This document shows, in pieces, positions 37,352 to 48,491 of a stretch of 64,000 nt of DNA. Numbering within the stretch: the first letter of the stretch is position 1; each line of letters begins with the position of its first letter. Position numbers and translations under genes: made by a program. The stretch covers positions 9,231,363-9,295,362 of the forward strand of contig NC_064542.1 in the NCBI RefSeq assembly GCF_023856365.1, in the 5' to 3' direction. The notes under the pieces were generated by a model. It ran no database searches. It was not told the origin of the DNA and worked only from the letters and a program-made list of their open reading frames with translations. Source of the DNA: Brienomyrus brachyistius. Its lineage: Eukaryota; Chordata; Actinopteri; Osteoglossiformes; Mormyridae.

Positions 37352-38954
37352 AAATAAAATATTATCATTATTCAAAGTATTAGAAATATTAAATAAACAA
37401 TTCTTAAAACTTATCTCAGGTAACATAGGCCACAATGCTGAGGTACACTCTGGACAAGATGCCAAATCAACGTGATTCATCATAATCAATCAAGTAAATG
37501 TTAAATCTCTGCTGGTTCAGATTCTTTATGAATTATCTGATATAATGAATTTTAATAGGATCTAATTTAAAAATAATACACGTTCAAAGGTTTCTTAAAC
37601 ATACAGCTCTAGGTAAGATAACAATGTACCAACTTAAAAATATACAATCAGGCTCTGCAAGGAAGAAAAATATGTTTGAATGAAACCTTTAATCGGCAAT
37701 GCAGCAATCCCTTTCTTCCTTTGATAGATGTGCATGTATATGAGCGTACATACACACAAATACAAACACACATATGTAAACTTTAATTCAATATTTGTCT
37801 ATAAATCACGTTCAGAGTCCACAACCAGCTATTTATTTCAAAACATGGCCTTTTCATCCAATTAAATCATGTGTCAAAAATATGATAGTTTATCGTTATT
37901 CAGACAACAGTATAGAAGAAAACTGTTACGGATCATTGCACACTGTAACAGGCATCTAAGAGTGTAAATTAGGGAAAACACTACATAAAAGCTGGAATTT
38001 CTCCAATGCTTTTTTTCCAGTCAAAATTGCTGAAACCATTTTTACAAACATAAATAAAAGTGGAGGAGTATCACTGCAGTGCTGACGATATGGAAAAGCA
38101 CTGCATATTTAACAAGACACAGAATCAAAATGCTGATAACAATCTACCACTTTCCAAAGAATGCAACCCCATTTCAGTCTAGGGCCAATTTCAATGAACA
38201 AGGGCGGCTTCTGTGTTTATGTTTAAACTGCAATAGTGATGAAGAAAAGGAGACACAGGAACAATGGATAAGCAAGTCCACAAAGCTGCTATTATACAAA
38301 GGAACCCTGAACAGTAATGCATGTATGTTTGATTCATTTACAGAAATCACAAAATATAGGGTTCTTAACTGCACTGCATGATTCCTGCGATATTTATGAA
38401 CAATTGTTTATTTAATGCTTCAAGGTGGATGATCTTTCTTACATTCAGCACCTTTCACATGACAGTCAGCATTTATATTTATTTCTAATGGAAGCAATAT
38501 CTAAGTAAAGTTAAGCAATTTCTCAAAGGACAGCTTTTCTGTCTCGGGGAAGAGCATTCCTCCCCACCTACCTATTCATTCTGTGAGCCTGATTCCTGCC
38601 CACTAACCCGCCTCTAGTCTGTAAATAATGATTTATATCAACACAGGGCAGGAAGTGTGTTTTGATAAATTGGGAAGAACTCTCGGAGGTAATTTTTAGG
38701 TGCTGCAGCTGTCGGACCATGTCTCTGGGCAATGACAAATGAGGGGAGGGTCAGATTCCTGGGGGGGTACAGTATCCCAGCAGCAGCAGTAAGGTGCTTT
38801 CTTATTAGGTGCACAACCTGGCCAGTTCCACAGAAAGAGCCGGATTCAGCGCTGCGGCCAAGGCTGAGACCTCTATGGTAGAATCTTATTACAGGGATTC
38901 CCTTCCTCAAACAAATTTGGGGAGATGTGTCACAAAGTGCAAACTTATAAGAAT

Positions 38955-39515
38955 GTCTGCTCCCAGTACAGCATGGTACGGCCAATCTGCTCCCAGTACA
39001 GCATGGTACGGCCAATCTGCTCGCAGTACAGCATGGTGCGGCCAGTCTGCTCCCAGTACAGCATGGTGCGGCCAGTCTGCTCCCAGTACAGCATGGTACG
39101 GCCAATCTGCTCGCAGTACAGCATGGTGCGGCCAGTCTGCTCCCAGTACAGCATGGTACGGCCAGTCTGCTCCCAGTACAGCATGGTACGGCCAATCTGC
39201 TCGCAGTACAGCATGGTGCGGCCAGTCTGCTCCCAGTACAGCATGGTGCGGCCAGTCTGCTCCCAGTACAGCATGGTGCGGCCAGTCTGCTCCCAGTACA
39301 GCATGGTACAGTACGGCCAGTCTGCTCCCAGTACAGCATGGTACGGCCAGTCTGCTCCCAATACAGCATGGTACGGCCAGTCTGCTTTCAGTATAGCATG
39401 GTACGGCCAGTCTGCGGCCAATACAGCATGATACGGCCAGTCTGCTCCCAGTACAGCATGGAACAGTACGGCCAGTCTGCTCCCAGTACAGCATGGTACG
39501 GCCAGCATCCCAGAC
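38955..39515. repeat. minisatellite, 30-bp unit, 18 copies
   Basis: The unit is CTGCTCCCAGTACAGCATGG then TACGGCCAAT. There are 18 occurrences of the CAGCATG core. Two copies carry 6-bp insertions (AGTACG type). Because 30 is divisible by 3, several frames stay open on both strands (up to 243 codons); none looks like a protein. It lies 1 kb on the 3' side of the TSP1-1 exon. Confidence 0.97.
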
Positions 39516-40061
39516 CTTCTATTCTCCACATGTACCACTAAATTTACCCCTAATAGTCACCTCAATGTGTGAAAATCTTGCCCTAATCCTCCAAAATCTA
39601 TCCATGCAAGAAATCCCAGTGGTAGCATGTCAAGCTCTCTTCAAATTCTGTTATTTTTATTCACCAAGCATTGTAATTTTGAGTCTTTTTACTTAAAGAG
39701 TGATGTTAGGTCAGGTTCTTATTAAATTACACAGGCTGAACCTGTCTTAGATGTGCTCCATCACTTCTGTAATGAAAGCCGAGATGGGCTTAAGTGGATA
39801 AATCTTCTCACTTGGGACTAAGACCAACAAAGGTTTCAATTTCCTTGCCTGTTTACTGAACATTCTTACCTACTGGTCAGCAAAGCTTTTGTATGACTAA
39901 ACATTTTCAACTCCATGTTTTTCAGCAAGTTCCAGTTATGTCCATCCTACAGCAGAAAAGCTAATATCAGTCACTTCACAATTTACGATGTTTAGGGGAT
40001 GCAGATTCAGTGCAGATTTAAATTATCACATCAAGAAGTGACATTTGTCTTCTCCTTCAAA

Positions 40062-40225
40062 CAGGGCCTGGTCTCCAACTCCTGTCCTGGAGAGCTATTG
40101 TCCAGTAGGTTTTCTGTCCTACTTGTCTTTTGATAAGCCACACCTGTATGCGGTTAATCAGAAGCTAGGTAGGAAAGAAAATCAAATGTATAGTAGCTCT
40201 CCAGGACAGGCGTTGGAGACTCCTG
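40062..40225. mobile_element. palindromic MITE-like element, 164 bp
   Basis: The left end CAGGGCCTGGTCTCCAACTC with CTGTCCTGGAGAGCTA pairs with the right end TAGCTCTCCAGGACAGGCGT then TGGAGACTCCTG. The CAG...CTG ends fit hAT, but the 8-bp flanks (CCTTCAAA, TGTTAATT) do not match, so the boundaries or the class are uncertain. It lies 290 bp from the TSP1-1 exon. Confidence 0.7.
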
Positions 40226-40514
40226 TGTTAATTGTTTTTGATGGAGAGCCCTGACTTAGCTCAACATGTCATTAGCGTTGCCCAAGGCTTTTATTTATTA
40301 AAAATGTAATCATTTCTGTAGGAGAGGATCGTTTCAAAATCAAGGGAAATGAGTTTAAAGTTAACGGTTTGTTTCTCTTCTGCGCATATGGTCTCCACAG
40401 CAAATTTCTCCTCCCTTGTATTTTGTCTTTGGTACAGAATAAGAATGCCTTTGCCCCCGCAGTTATTCAGACTAACGGCGCCATTAGGGGCATGACTGCA
40501 TGCCTGCTGGTTAC

Positions 40515-40682
40515 CTGGGCATAGTGCAGTGCAGCTGGTTTTCTGGACATTCTGCCCCTCGCAGGAGGTCCCTCCGTTCAGGGGGGTAGGGTTGGTGCAG
40601 CTTCGGCTCCTCTTCTGCCAACCTCGGCCACAGGTAGCGCTGCAAGCCGACCACCCTGTCCACGTGGACCAGCCGCCGTTGA
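40515..40682 (-). CDS. unc5a: unc5a exon: thrombospondin type-1 repeat 1
   Basis: This exon of 168 bp has symmetric phase 1-1. It encodes a complete TSP1 repeat: (V)[13 protein letters not shown], then [16 protein letters not shown], then [12 protein letters not shown] and a closing CTALCP. The WxxWxxW layering motif, a potential C-mannosylation site, and six cysteines are visible. The acceptor is TATGGACAG and the donor CCAG followed by GTAACC. Because 168 bp equals 56 codons in a symmetric phase, the exon can be skipped without a frameshift. As I recall, rat UNC5A (898 aa) and the shorter human form (842 aa) differ by 56 residues, about one TSP1 repeat. The overlapping open frame that gives MLLQSFLEG is a shifted frame of this exon and is not real. 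Confidence 0.95.
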
Positions 40683-40925
40683 CTGTCCATAAGTATGCGG
40701 GGGAGGGAAATGAACAGAGCGGCCAGGATTACCTGACGGTCACTGGAGGACGGGGGAGGCTTCTCCTGTGTCCCTTCCAGAAAACTTTGCAACAGCAACC
40801 CTGGAATATCTACCAGCTGTTTTCAGGTAAAAGCAACACTAGTGTCTAAAAAACAAAAGGGCAGAAATGTTCTGCAAAATATGCACTGAATCCTGCAGGA
40901 GCCTCTATCCAGAAGGGTTAGTGAT

Positions 40926-41502
40926 TAGGCTTGGGCAGTATGATGAAGGTATTATTTTTAATGCCGTAAGAAATACAGACGCTCCTCTTTCTAAGAAGCT
41001 GATATGCTAAGATGCTGGATTGATGCAGTGTATTATACTGCACAGTGTTAGCAATGACTGGAACTGAAACAAATATATTAAAGATTATCCAGCATGTGTA
41101 GGGTATTGCCACAAAAACAAAACGGGCAGTGAATGCGCTGTGAACTGTTGCAGCATGCGCAACATGCGTGAAACCTAGTGTGCATGTGGCCACGGATTGG
41201 GCAGTGACTGTGGTGTTAATAAGTAAATCTGATCGTTTAACTGTTTAACAAGGAGGTGTCTCCTCCTTTCCCTAACCCTAACCCTAACCCACCTTTCCCT
41301 AACCCTAACTCTAACTCCCAGCTTCCTCACTGACGAGCCCGTTTAGACTATCTCTGATTCCGGAGTTTACAGTAGCCTACATAATTTACGTTCATTCCTT
41401 CTATAAAAAAAAAAAGAAATCATAATACTGTCACAGACCATGTACTAGGGTGGAATGTCTAGAAGGTAAGACAAAAAAGAAAAAGATTACCGCCCAAGCC
41501 TA
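40926..41502. mobile_element. hAT-like non-autonomous element, ~577 bp
   Basis: The left terminus TAGGCTTGGGCAGTA and right terminus TACCGCCCAAGCCTA are inverted copies with one mismatch. There is no transposase ORF. It contains a short telomere-like CCCTAA tract. No clear 8-bp duplication was found, suggesting age. Confidence 0.7.
41270..41319. repeat. interstitial telomere-like (CCCTAA)n tract
   Basis: CCCTAACCCTAACCCTAACC is followed by CACCTTTCCCTAACCCTAAC and TCTAACTCCC. It has about five exact and two variant hexamers. It is short and degenerate, inside the 40926-41502 element. Confidence 0.85.
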
Positions 41503-43502
41503 TTATAGACACAATAGGGTCAGCAAACACATGACTAATTGTGCTAAACAGAGTTACGGGTTAACATTACTCTTCTGTGGGTTGATTTGGTGAATTCATT
41601 TTTCATTTTATGTTTTATTTTACCGCCTATAGAATTCTGGTCTAATTTTGGTCTTACCATTGAAATAATTACTGGGGATGCTGTATAATACACAAGGAGC
41701 ACAAATTTGCAGTCCAGTTCTTATAAACATTGGCTGTAGATATCCATACAGCATGTAGAAGTTACACCGTGTACATATTCCTAAGCTGCATTCACCAGCA
41801 GCATGGAAAGCCTGGACTGAAAGCTGGGATGTTATTTTGGGCAGTTTTATTTTGTAACTGTTTTTTAATAGAATAGAAATTTGAATGCAAAATTCTTCTT
41901 AAAATATCTATTTATTTATTTATTTTCTGTTCAATAAATGCAAACTTTTCAAAACGTCAGTCTGCTTTTACCTTTGGAAGAATGGGCTATGATCACAAAA
42001 CTTTTAATAAGGAAATAATTCCTCAAGCGTGTTGCTGGGATCAGTAACATCAGAAGGATTTCATTATTTTTGCATACATAAGACATATCAACGACATGGA
42101 TTCATTTTAAACTATTATTTGAAGAAGGCTACCTTTGACGAAATACCTGGTTTTCAACTCAGACTTTCATCGGCTTTTCTGGAGATTAACCTTCCTCAGT
42201 TTTAGCAGAACAGTATCGCAGTCATTTGAACCACAAAAAAACACCCATGCAGAATCATACAGAAACAGATAAATATCCTGCGTCAAGGTGAGGACAACGG
42301 CAACATTGAAAAATATACACCTTATTCAGGATGCCAGTACATTGTAACTATGTAAGTCCTGTGCTGTAAAAGCATACTATTCTTTAATTATAATACTAGT
42401 ATAATCGCTAGTAAAGATGAACTGTATACTAGGGCTGGCCCATATAAATGATATATCGACTTATCGTAATATAAACGACAAAAAAAACTGAAACTTTGAT
42501 AAACTGTCATTAAGGAACTTGGCATGATAGCACATCACTGAAATGAATGCAGTTCCAACCAATCATATGGTAGTCTTTCAAGACCAAACAATCTATAACT
42601 CAACAAAACACAGCAGTGTTCATATGTTACTGTTTTGGTAAGATCATGATAAAAAAAATTGTTATTGTGGATAAGGTAAAAAGATGTTTGGTGGAATTGC
42701 AGTACTTTTTTGCAGTTTACGTTCAAGCAACAGGCAGATGCTGTGTACTGTAAACTAGAGGTCTGCGCAGGACAGAATTTTAAGTCCCACTCCTGCAAGA
42801 TTCTGTGTAGCTCCCGCTAAAGCTTGTCATAGTTTGTCCCACTCTTACCTTTAATGTCTCGCTACCACCCACAAAGGAAAAATATTTTTTGCTTTATGCT
42901 TATTTTTACATTAATAATAAAGACAAACATGAAGCCTCAACAAACAGGCTACATTCAATGTTTAACAGATAAAACAGGCTACGTTTTTTCACATAATAGT
43001 AGGCTAGGAATACATATAGGCATATTTCACCTGCAACAATGTTTCCAACAACAGGCTGTAGGTCTGCACAAACAAAATCCATTTTTAACGCAGTTCTTAC
43101 TTTTGATTTGCACACGTGACCATTGTGAAATGGTTCTCATAACTTCACCGAATCCTGATTGGTACAGAAGAAAATTTCTTGTAAACCTGTGAATGTTATT
43201 AAGGTTAATATGGTTTTGTTAGATATCGTCATGGCAGCAAGACTGTCAGTGACGTGGCGCAGCTTAAGAGCTGGTAAGTAATGTTTTGGCAGTTGAGTCG
43301 AAAATGTATTTTTTGTTCTTACAAAGTATGTAAAATTTGTATAGTGTAAATTATTATTAATAAATTATTATTCTGAGTGTGTGATCATGTGACTGTGAGT
43401 TAATATGTGCTTCTGGTTAAGGTTTTTCTGTGGGTTTTATGTTGTATATGTGCTTTTCTCAGCTGACAGAGAGCCATTGACAGGGAGCGGGCAGACTATA
43501 TA

Positions 43503-44674
43503 CACTATATAGACAGAAATACTGGGACACCCTGCTCATAACATCTACAGTAACTTTCATGACATCACATTCTAAATCCATATTCATCAATATGGAGCTG
43601 GTCCCCTCATTGCAGCTATAACAGCTGCCACTCTGGGAAAACATTCCGCAAGATTTTGGAGTGTGTCTGTGGGAATTTTTGCTGATTCATCCAGAAGAGC
43701 ATTTGTGAGGTAAAGCACTGATGTTGGACTTGAAGGCCTGGCTTGCAATTACCGTTCATCCCAAAGGTCTCTGATGGGGTTGAGGTCAGGGCTCTTTGTG
43801 GACCAGTCAAGTTCTTCCACACCAAACTCACAAAACCATGTTTCTATGGATCCTTGCTTTGGGCTCCGTGGCACAGTCATACTGGAACATAAAGGCCCTT
43901 CCCCAAACTGTTCCCACAATGTTGGAAGCGTACACTTGTCCAAAATGTCTTGGTATGCTGAAGTGTTAAGAGCTCCCTTCAGTGCAACAAAGTGCCCAGC
44001 ACAACCCCTGAGAAACAACCCCATACCATTATCCCTCCTCTACCAAACTTAGCACTAATGACACAATGCTTTCAGGCAGGTAACATTCTCCTGGTATCCA
44101 ACAAACCCAGACTCATCCATCAGACTGCCAGACAGAGAAGTGTGATTCGTCGCTCCACAGAACATGTTTCCACTGCCCCAGAGCCCAGTGGTGGCGTGCT
44201 TTACATCGCTCTATCGGACGCTTGCCATACAGCTGCTCAGCCACGGAAGTCCATTCCATGAAGCAGTTTTTGTGCTGGAGTTAATGCCAGAGGACATCTG
44301 GAACTCTGCAGTTATTGAGTCAACAGAGCACTGGCGACTTGTATGCACTTTATGCCTCAGCTCTTGGCGACCCCTCTCAGTTACTTTCTGTGGTCGGCCA
44401 CATTGTGGCTGAGTTTCTGTTGTTCCTAGAAGCTTCGACTTCGCAATAATATCACTAACAGCTGACTGCGGAACATCTAGAAGGGAGGAAACATCACGAA
44501 CTGATTTATTACAACGGTGGCGTGCAATATCACGCCTGAATTCACTGACCTCTTCAGAGCGACCCATTCCTTCACAAATGTTTGCAAATCTGACTGCATA
44601 CCTAGGTGCTTGATTTTATACCACCTGAATTCAATGATTAAGTGGTGTGTCCCAAGACTTTTGTCCATATGGTG
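43503..44674 (-). mobile_element. Tc1/mariner-type transposon, ~1.17 kb
   Basis: The left end CACTATATAGACAGAAATAC then TGGGACAC and the inverted right end CACCATATGGACAAAAGTCT then TGGGACAC agree at 22 of 28 positions. The left flank is TA, the right is TT (a decayed TA duplication). The length is close to the 1.2 kb usual for fish Tc1 elements. It carries a broken transposase on the minus strand. Confidence 0.9.
43752..44567 (-). pseudogene. Tc1-like transposase pseudogene
   Basis: From the ATG at 44567, MGRSEEVSEFRRDIARHRCN and VRDVSSLLDVPQSAVSDIIA form the helix-turn-helix DNA-binding part. CGRPQKVTERGRQELRHKV follows as in Tc1 transposases. The frame is then lost near 44211. It is resumed in another frame with FCEFGVEELDWSTKSPDLNP and LWDER at 43752-43810, the C-terminal end of the DDE catalytic domain (SPDLNPI and its downstream acidic region). 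Frameshifts in 44020-44210 make it inactive. The family cuts and pastes at TA sites. It is a mobile-element gene, not a host gene. Confidence 0.88.
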
Positions 44675-47209
44675 TTGCGCAAAGAAAAAAAAAAGGTATA
44701 TTAATTTCAGTTTTTTTGTTATTGAGAAAACAGAAATAAACTCCGGCAACCAGCTACAGTGCTACCTCATCCTTATTCATCAGTCGCCAGCGAAGAGAAG
44801 AAGGAAAAAAAGACGACGCAGAATAAATTGGTGCAGGTGTCAAATGCAAATGCAGTGACAGCAGTCGACAGCAGACACAGGCATACTGGCTGGCGTACAC
44901 ACCCTTTACACTCGTACTTGCAGTGAATGTCAGTGCAGTCTGGCCCTTCAAAATTACATTGCATTTTAGTGCTAAATTGCCAAATTTGTGCCCAGTGTCT
45001 GATCACACTTTGTTGTATTTCACTCAAGGGGAAAAAAGCATGAAGATCCCATTGTGGTTACAATGGAAAAGGACTGCCAAATATCTAATTTCCCCTTACT
45101 TAGTTTGACAGTTTTGTATTCACCTTTCCTTAAGCAGACACTTACGTCTTCAGGCGTTAAATATTTCCGTACTGCTCTGCCACCATTAGCATCAGAGTGA
45201 TGTGGAACTTGCTAAATGCTATCGTCCTTCAGAACGTTCCAGGATAGACAGGCTGTGCAAAAACCAAATTAGGCAAGGCAGCGTATTTCTCCTTTGTTCT
45301 GAGACATTTTTTCTGTTCACTCACGAATATGAATAACAGTTTCATATGATAACAAAAAATACATTTGAATTCTTGTTGCAGGACCCTGCAAGTCACTTCT
45401 ATTCTCCCGCTCTCTCAGGCATATCAGTCACTTCCCGCCCCCGTCTTGCATTCAAAAATGAAAATTTGTCCCGTGCTGTACTCCGCTGCCACTGACCCTG
45501 TGGGAATACAGACCTCTACTGTGAACTACACCAAAAACTAAAATTGGAAAGACTGCAAACTTATTTCACTACTTGAAGCACTGGCATCCAGTAGAACATA
45601 CAGAATGTGAGTTTTTACAATCATGAACACCAGCAATTAAGGTTCCCAATTTCAAGCTGAAGAAACACAGGACAAACAGCAGGACAAACAACATCCCATA
45701 TTGGTTAAAAATGGGACACAGCATTTTATGTTTCACAACGGGATGGGTGACAGCTCTACCACAAACGTCAAACCCGTTCCCTGGAAGGGTGCAGCGAGGC
45801 AGAGAAAACAACATTGCAACTAACATACGCTATGATGTTTTATTGTTGTATTATTGCATGATTTGTTCATTTAGACGTCAGATTAGATTTCAGTTTGCAG
45901 CCCAGCTTGTATTTTTAATGTTCTGAATTTATTTAAAGGTGATTATATGGGTTTATTAAGCAAAAAATTAGCCATTAAATGTTTAAGTAAAATAATGGCT
46001 TAAAGTATGTCGTGATAATTACTGATTTAGACAAATATGAAAAAAATATTGTCATAAAATAGTTACTACTGTGTACATCATTATTTTATATCTGCATAGT
46101 GATAATATAAGTCATAGCAAATAAGGTACACAGTGAAGAAATGGGGGTGATTAAGATGAGGAGGGAAAAGGATAGGTTTTCTGAACATTACTGATGGGCC
46201 TATAGTCACCTCTTTGGACACACATACACACACGTGTTCATTGTCATGATGCTTGCTAGTACTTACAGAAGGAAAATGCTGGTTGCAAAAAAGATCCAAT
46301 TAATCTACTTGTTTTTAGGCCAAGACCCAAAATCAGCAGAATCTTGGTTTAGAATCCATGCGGAATTTCTCTCACATTCGAGGCTGACATTTGTAAACTC
46401 TGCAGAAGCTCTCTTTTCTTTTTCCACCCAAATTATTTTGTGCAGGACTTGAAATCAGACACATAGTGCTTAATTACTGGGAAGCAATCATTAGAAAATT
46501 GCATAGAACAATTAAACCCTCCCCGTTAAGCAGCACCCTGTAACAAGACTCCACTCATCAGCAAGTAGATTAGTAGCCACGGAGCCCTGATCACTAGTCT
46601 GGTTTACTCTGTATTTTTGCGAAGTGCTTTGCTAATTTCCTCCGAGATCTCCCTATGGTCTCCCTCAATCATTTCCTTGTCCCTTTTGTAACTGATTGCC
46701 CACCTTTGCGAGTTAAATCGCTCTGCTCCTTTGCCCCTGATTACTCCTTACCACCACAGAGGGCCACATCAATTGGGTCTCGTTAAAATTCATATCTGGG
46801 CACTTTCGATCGACCCTAAAAAGCAAAGCAATCAAAACAAACCTCACACAGGACAGTCAGGTAGCACAGGACTTTGCAAAGGTTTCATTAACAAATCACA
46901 ATTTCAACAGCAGTGCTATTACAAAAAGGGCTAATTATTCTTCAGGGAAGAGTAACAGCAATTCTTTTTATTCGGAACAATCTGGCTACAATTCATTTTT
47001 ACAATAGTCATAAATTAGACATAATTTCATACATTTTATGGTTTTTAAAACTAAATCTGAGTTACTAAATCGAGACAGCTCAGCCAATGCCTGCAGAGAG
47101 AATACAGTAATGGGCAACTCACAGGCAATATTATCGAGTTCTGGAGGCAACTTCATGGACTGAATATGTTTAAAATAAATAACACAAAATAATGAACTCA
47201 CACACACAC

Positions 47210-47270
47210 CCATCCATCCATCCATCCATCCATCCATCCATCCATCCATCCATCCATCCATCCATCCATT
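47210..47270. repeat. (CATC)n microsatellite, 61 bp
   Basis: This is a pure CATC tract. It is the expanded 3' tail of the degenerate minus-oriented SINE that follows it. Confidence 0.95.
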
Positions 47271-47560
47271 CAATTCCACTTGCCTGATGCAGAGTCGCTG
47301 GGGTGCAGAACCTACAGGTACGAGGCAAGGAATAACCCAACAGAGGGTGCTAACCTATAGCAAGCTACAGACACTCACACTTTGGCCATTATAATTTATT
47401 TTAGCATGGTTTTGAACTTGGGGGGGTGGGCGGGGGACACAGGAGGAAATCCCAGGTTAACCCGAGAAGAACATGCAAGATTCAAACACGTAGAGCCGGG
47501 GCAAAGACTCAAACCCCAAACCCCTGAGGTGCGATGCAGCAGCTTAAAACAATGTGATGT
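47271..47560 (-). mobile_element. degenerate SINE, minus, with expanded tail
   Basis: CAATTCCACTTGCCTGATGC, GGTACGAGGCAAGGAATAAC, CAGACACTCACACTTTGGCC, GGGGGACACAGGAGGAAATC and AGAACATGCAAGATTCAAAC keep the segment order of the SINE at 35292 in the same orientation, with much divergence. Confidence 0.65.
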
Positions 47561-48310
47561 GTCATATTTGCATTTGACTAACGTAGCTTTCAAACTAAGC
47601 TGAGCGTTATGTGTGTTGCTACTATACATAGCACTGAATTCATGGCCACGGGCACCAGCTTGCATGTCACCACCCCAGTGAATATGTACCTAAAATTTAG
47701 CTAAAGATATAAACCTCCTGGTGCTGTTATATTAAATTCTTTAATTAAACATTTCTGAAAAGGTATTAGCTTGTTTTCAAACAAATGTAAGTCTTGACAA
47801 CAAAAACACCAGTTGTTGCCTCTCACCTGTTGTGGAAAAGGTGCTTTCACGACTCTGTTGTTTGTAATTACCGTCTCTAATTTGCATACTCCCGATATGT
47901 ACACAATATATTCTGTTCCCTGGGACTGTCACTAATACGCCATGTGCTTTTTCTGCGCATTTTGATAAAGGTCAGTCTTCTATCAATTCAATTAATTAAT
48001 TATTCTTTTTCTGTACCAGCTGTTGAGTAGGATTCTTAGCTTCTTATCCATCGAGCCTTTATTTTGTAACATTTATTTGTCACCATGGAGAAGATTACAT
48101 AATAACAAATGGGTGTCATTAAGAACTCATTGCATTTGGGATTGGATTTGGAATTGGGCCAGTAAGCAGTATTACTTATGTGAAGTGTGTCAGTGTAATA
48201 TTTCTGTCTTGAAAGCTCGCTTCACATGTGATTATGTGCCATCACGTTGTACTTAACGCAAACACTTTATGACGAACTCTTGTGGAAATCCGAGCTTCAG
48301 AAGCACTTAC

Positions 48311-48491
48311 CATAAACAGTGATGGTGGCTGAGGAGCTCTTGCGTCTGGCCACGATGTTTTTGGCCACGCAGGTATAGTTCCCTGTATCTGCTAGCCGAG
48401 CTTGTTTGATGATCAGGTTGTGGTCCACGGTGATGAAGTAATTGGGGTCATTTGTGGGTTCAATCAATTCCTCATTCCTTAGCCACTCCAC
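48311..48491 (-). CDS. unc5a: unc5a exon: second half of Ig-like domain 2
   Basis: This exon of 181 bp enters in phase 0 and leaves in phase 1. It encodes 60 residues from [14 protein letters not shown] to SSSATITVY. It contains the Ig tryptophan (VEWL) and the second Ig2 cysteine in the C2-type signature [11 protein letters not shown], with an N-glycosylation sequon N-Y-T just before that cysteine. The run ARRKSSS follows, as in UNC5A (ARRRSAS). The acceptor is CATTTCCAG and the donor TATG followed by GTAAGTG. The single trailing G pairs with TC of the next exon to give Val-Asn at the start of TSP1-1. The domain lies outside the cell and supports netrin binding. Confidence 0.95.

Larger units (their letters stand above)
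29410..40514 (-). other. intron between the two TSP1 exons (11105 bp, largest complete intron)
   Basis: This phase 1 intron splits a Val codon. It carries a hAT MITE, a (GAAA)n tract, a foldback element, the 9-bp minisatellite, degenerate SINEs, a full SINE, another foldback, the 30-bp minisatellite and a palindromic MITE. Between these, 34100-35280, 35650-36830 and 37360-38600 show nothing recognisable. Confidence 0.85.
42756..45518. mobile_element. hAT-like element with 8-bp target duplication, carrying a nested Tc1
   Basis: The left terminus TAGAGGTCTGCGCAGGACAG and right terminus AATACAGACCTCTA share a 10-bp perfect inverted repeat (TAGAGGTCTG). The flanks CTGTAAAC (42748-42755) and CTGTGAAC (45519-45526) agree at 7 of 8 bases. 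Without the inner Tc1 it would be about 1.59 kb. I recognise no intact transposase in its own sequence. Confidence 0.8.
42425..46065. mobile_element. possible outer hAT-derived element around the nested stack
   Basis: GGGCTGGCCCATATAAATGA then TATATCGACTTATCG at 42430 resembles the start of a fish repeat known for GGGCTGGGCGATATATCG. TATGTCGTGATAATTACTGA and GAAAAAAATATTGTCATAAA near 46010-46060 resemble its far end, but the matching terminal repeat is missing. Both limits are approximate. Confidence 0.35.
40683..48310 (-). other. intron between Ig2 and TSP1-1 exons (7628 bp)
   Basis: This phase 1 intron splits a Val codon. It is dominated by DNA transposons: a TIR element at 40926-41502 and the nested hAT/Tc1 stack at 42756-45518. 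A decayed SINE with a (CATC)n tail lies at 47210-47560. Positions 46070-47200 hold no recognised repeat or gene. Confidence 0.85.

Noticed and set aside
38955..39515. CRISPR-like array of regular 30-bp repeats
   Set aside because: Repeats are contiguous with no unique spacers, and the host is a eukaryote.
38638..39541. Several overlapping 168-243 codon open frames
   Set aside because: They are the 30-bp minisatellite read in different frames. All are low-complexity repeats with no unique protein sequence.
40511..40849. Minus-strand frame MLLQSFLEG... and plus-strand MQLVFWTF... at the TSP1-1 exon
   Set aside because: Both are out-of-frame shadows. The correct frame gives the six-cysteine TSP1 repeat with matching splice phases.
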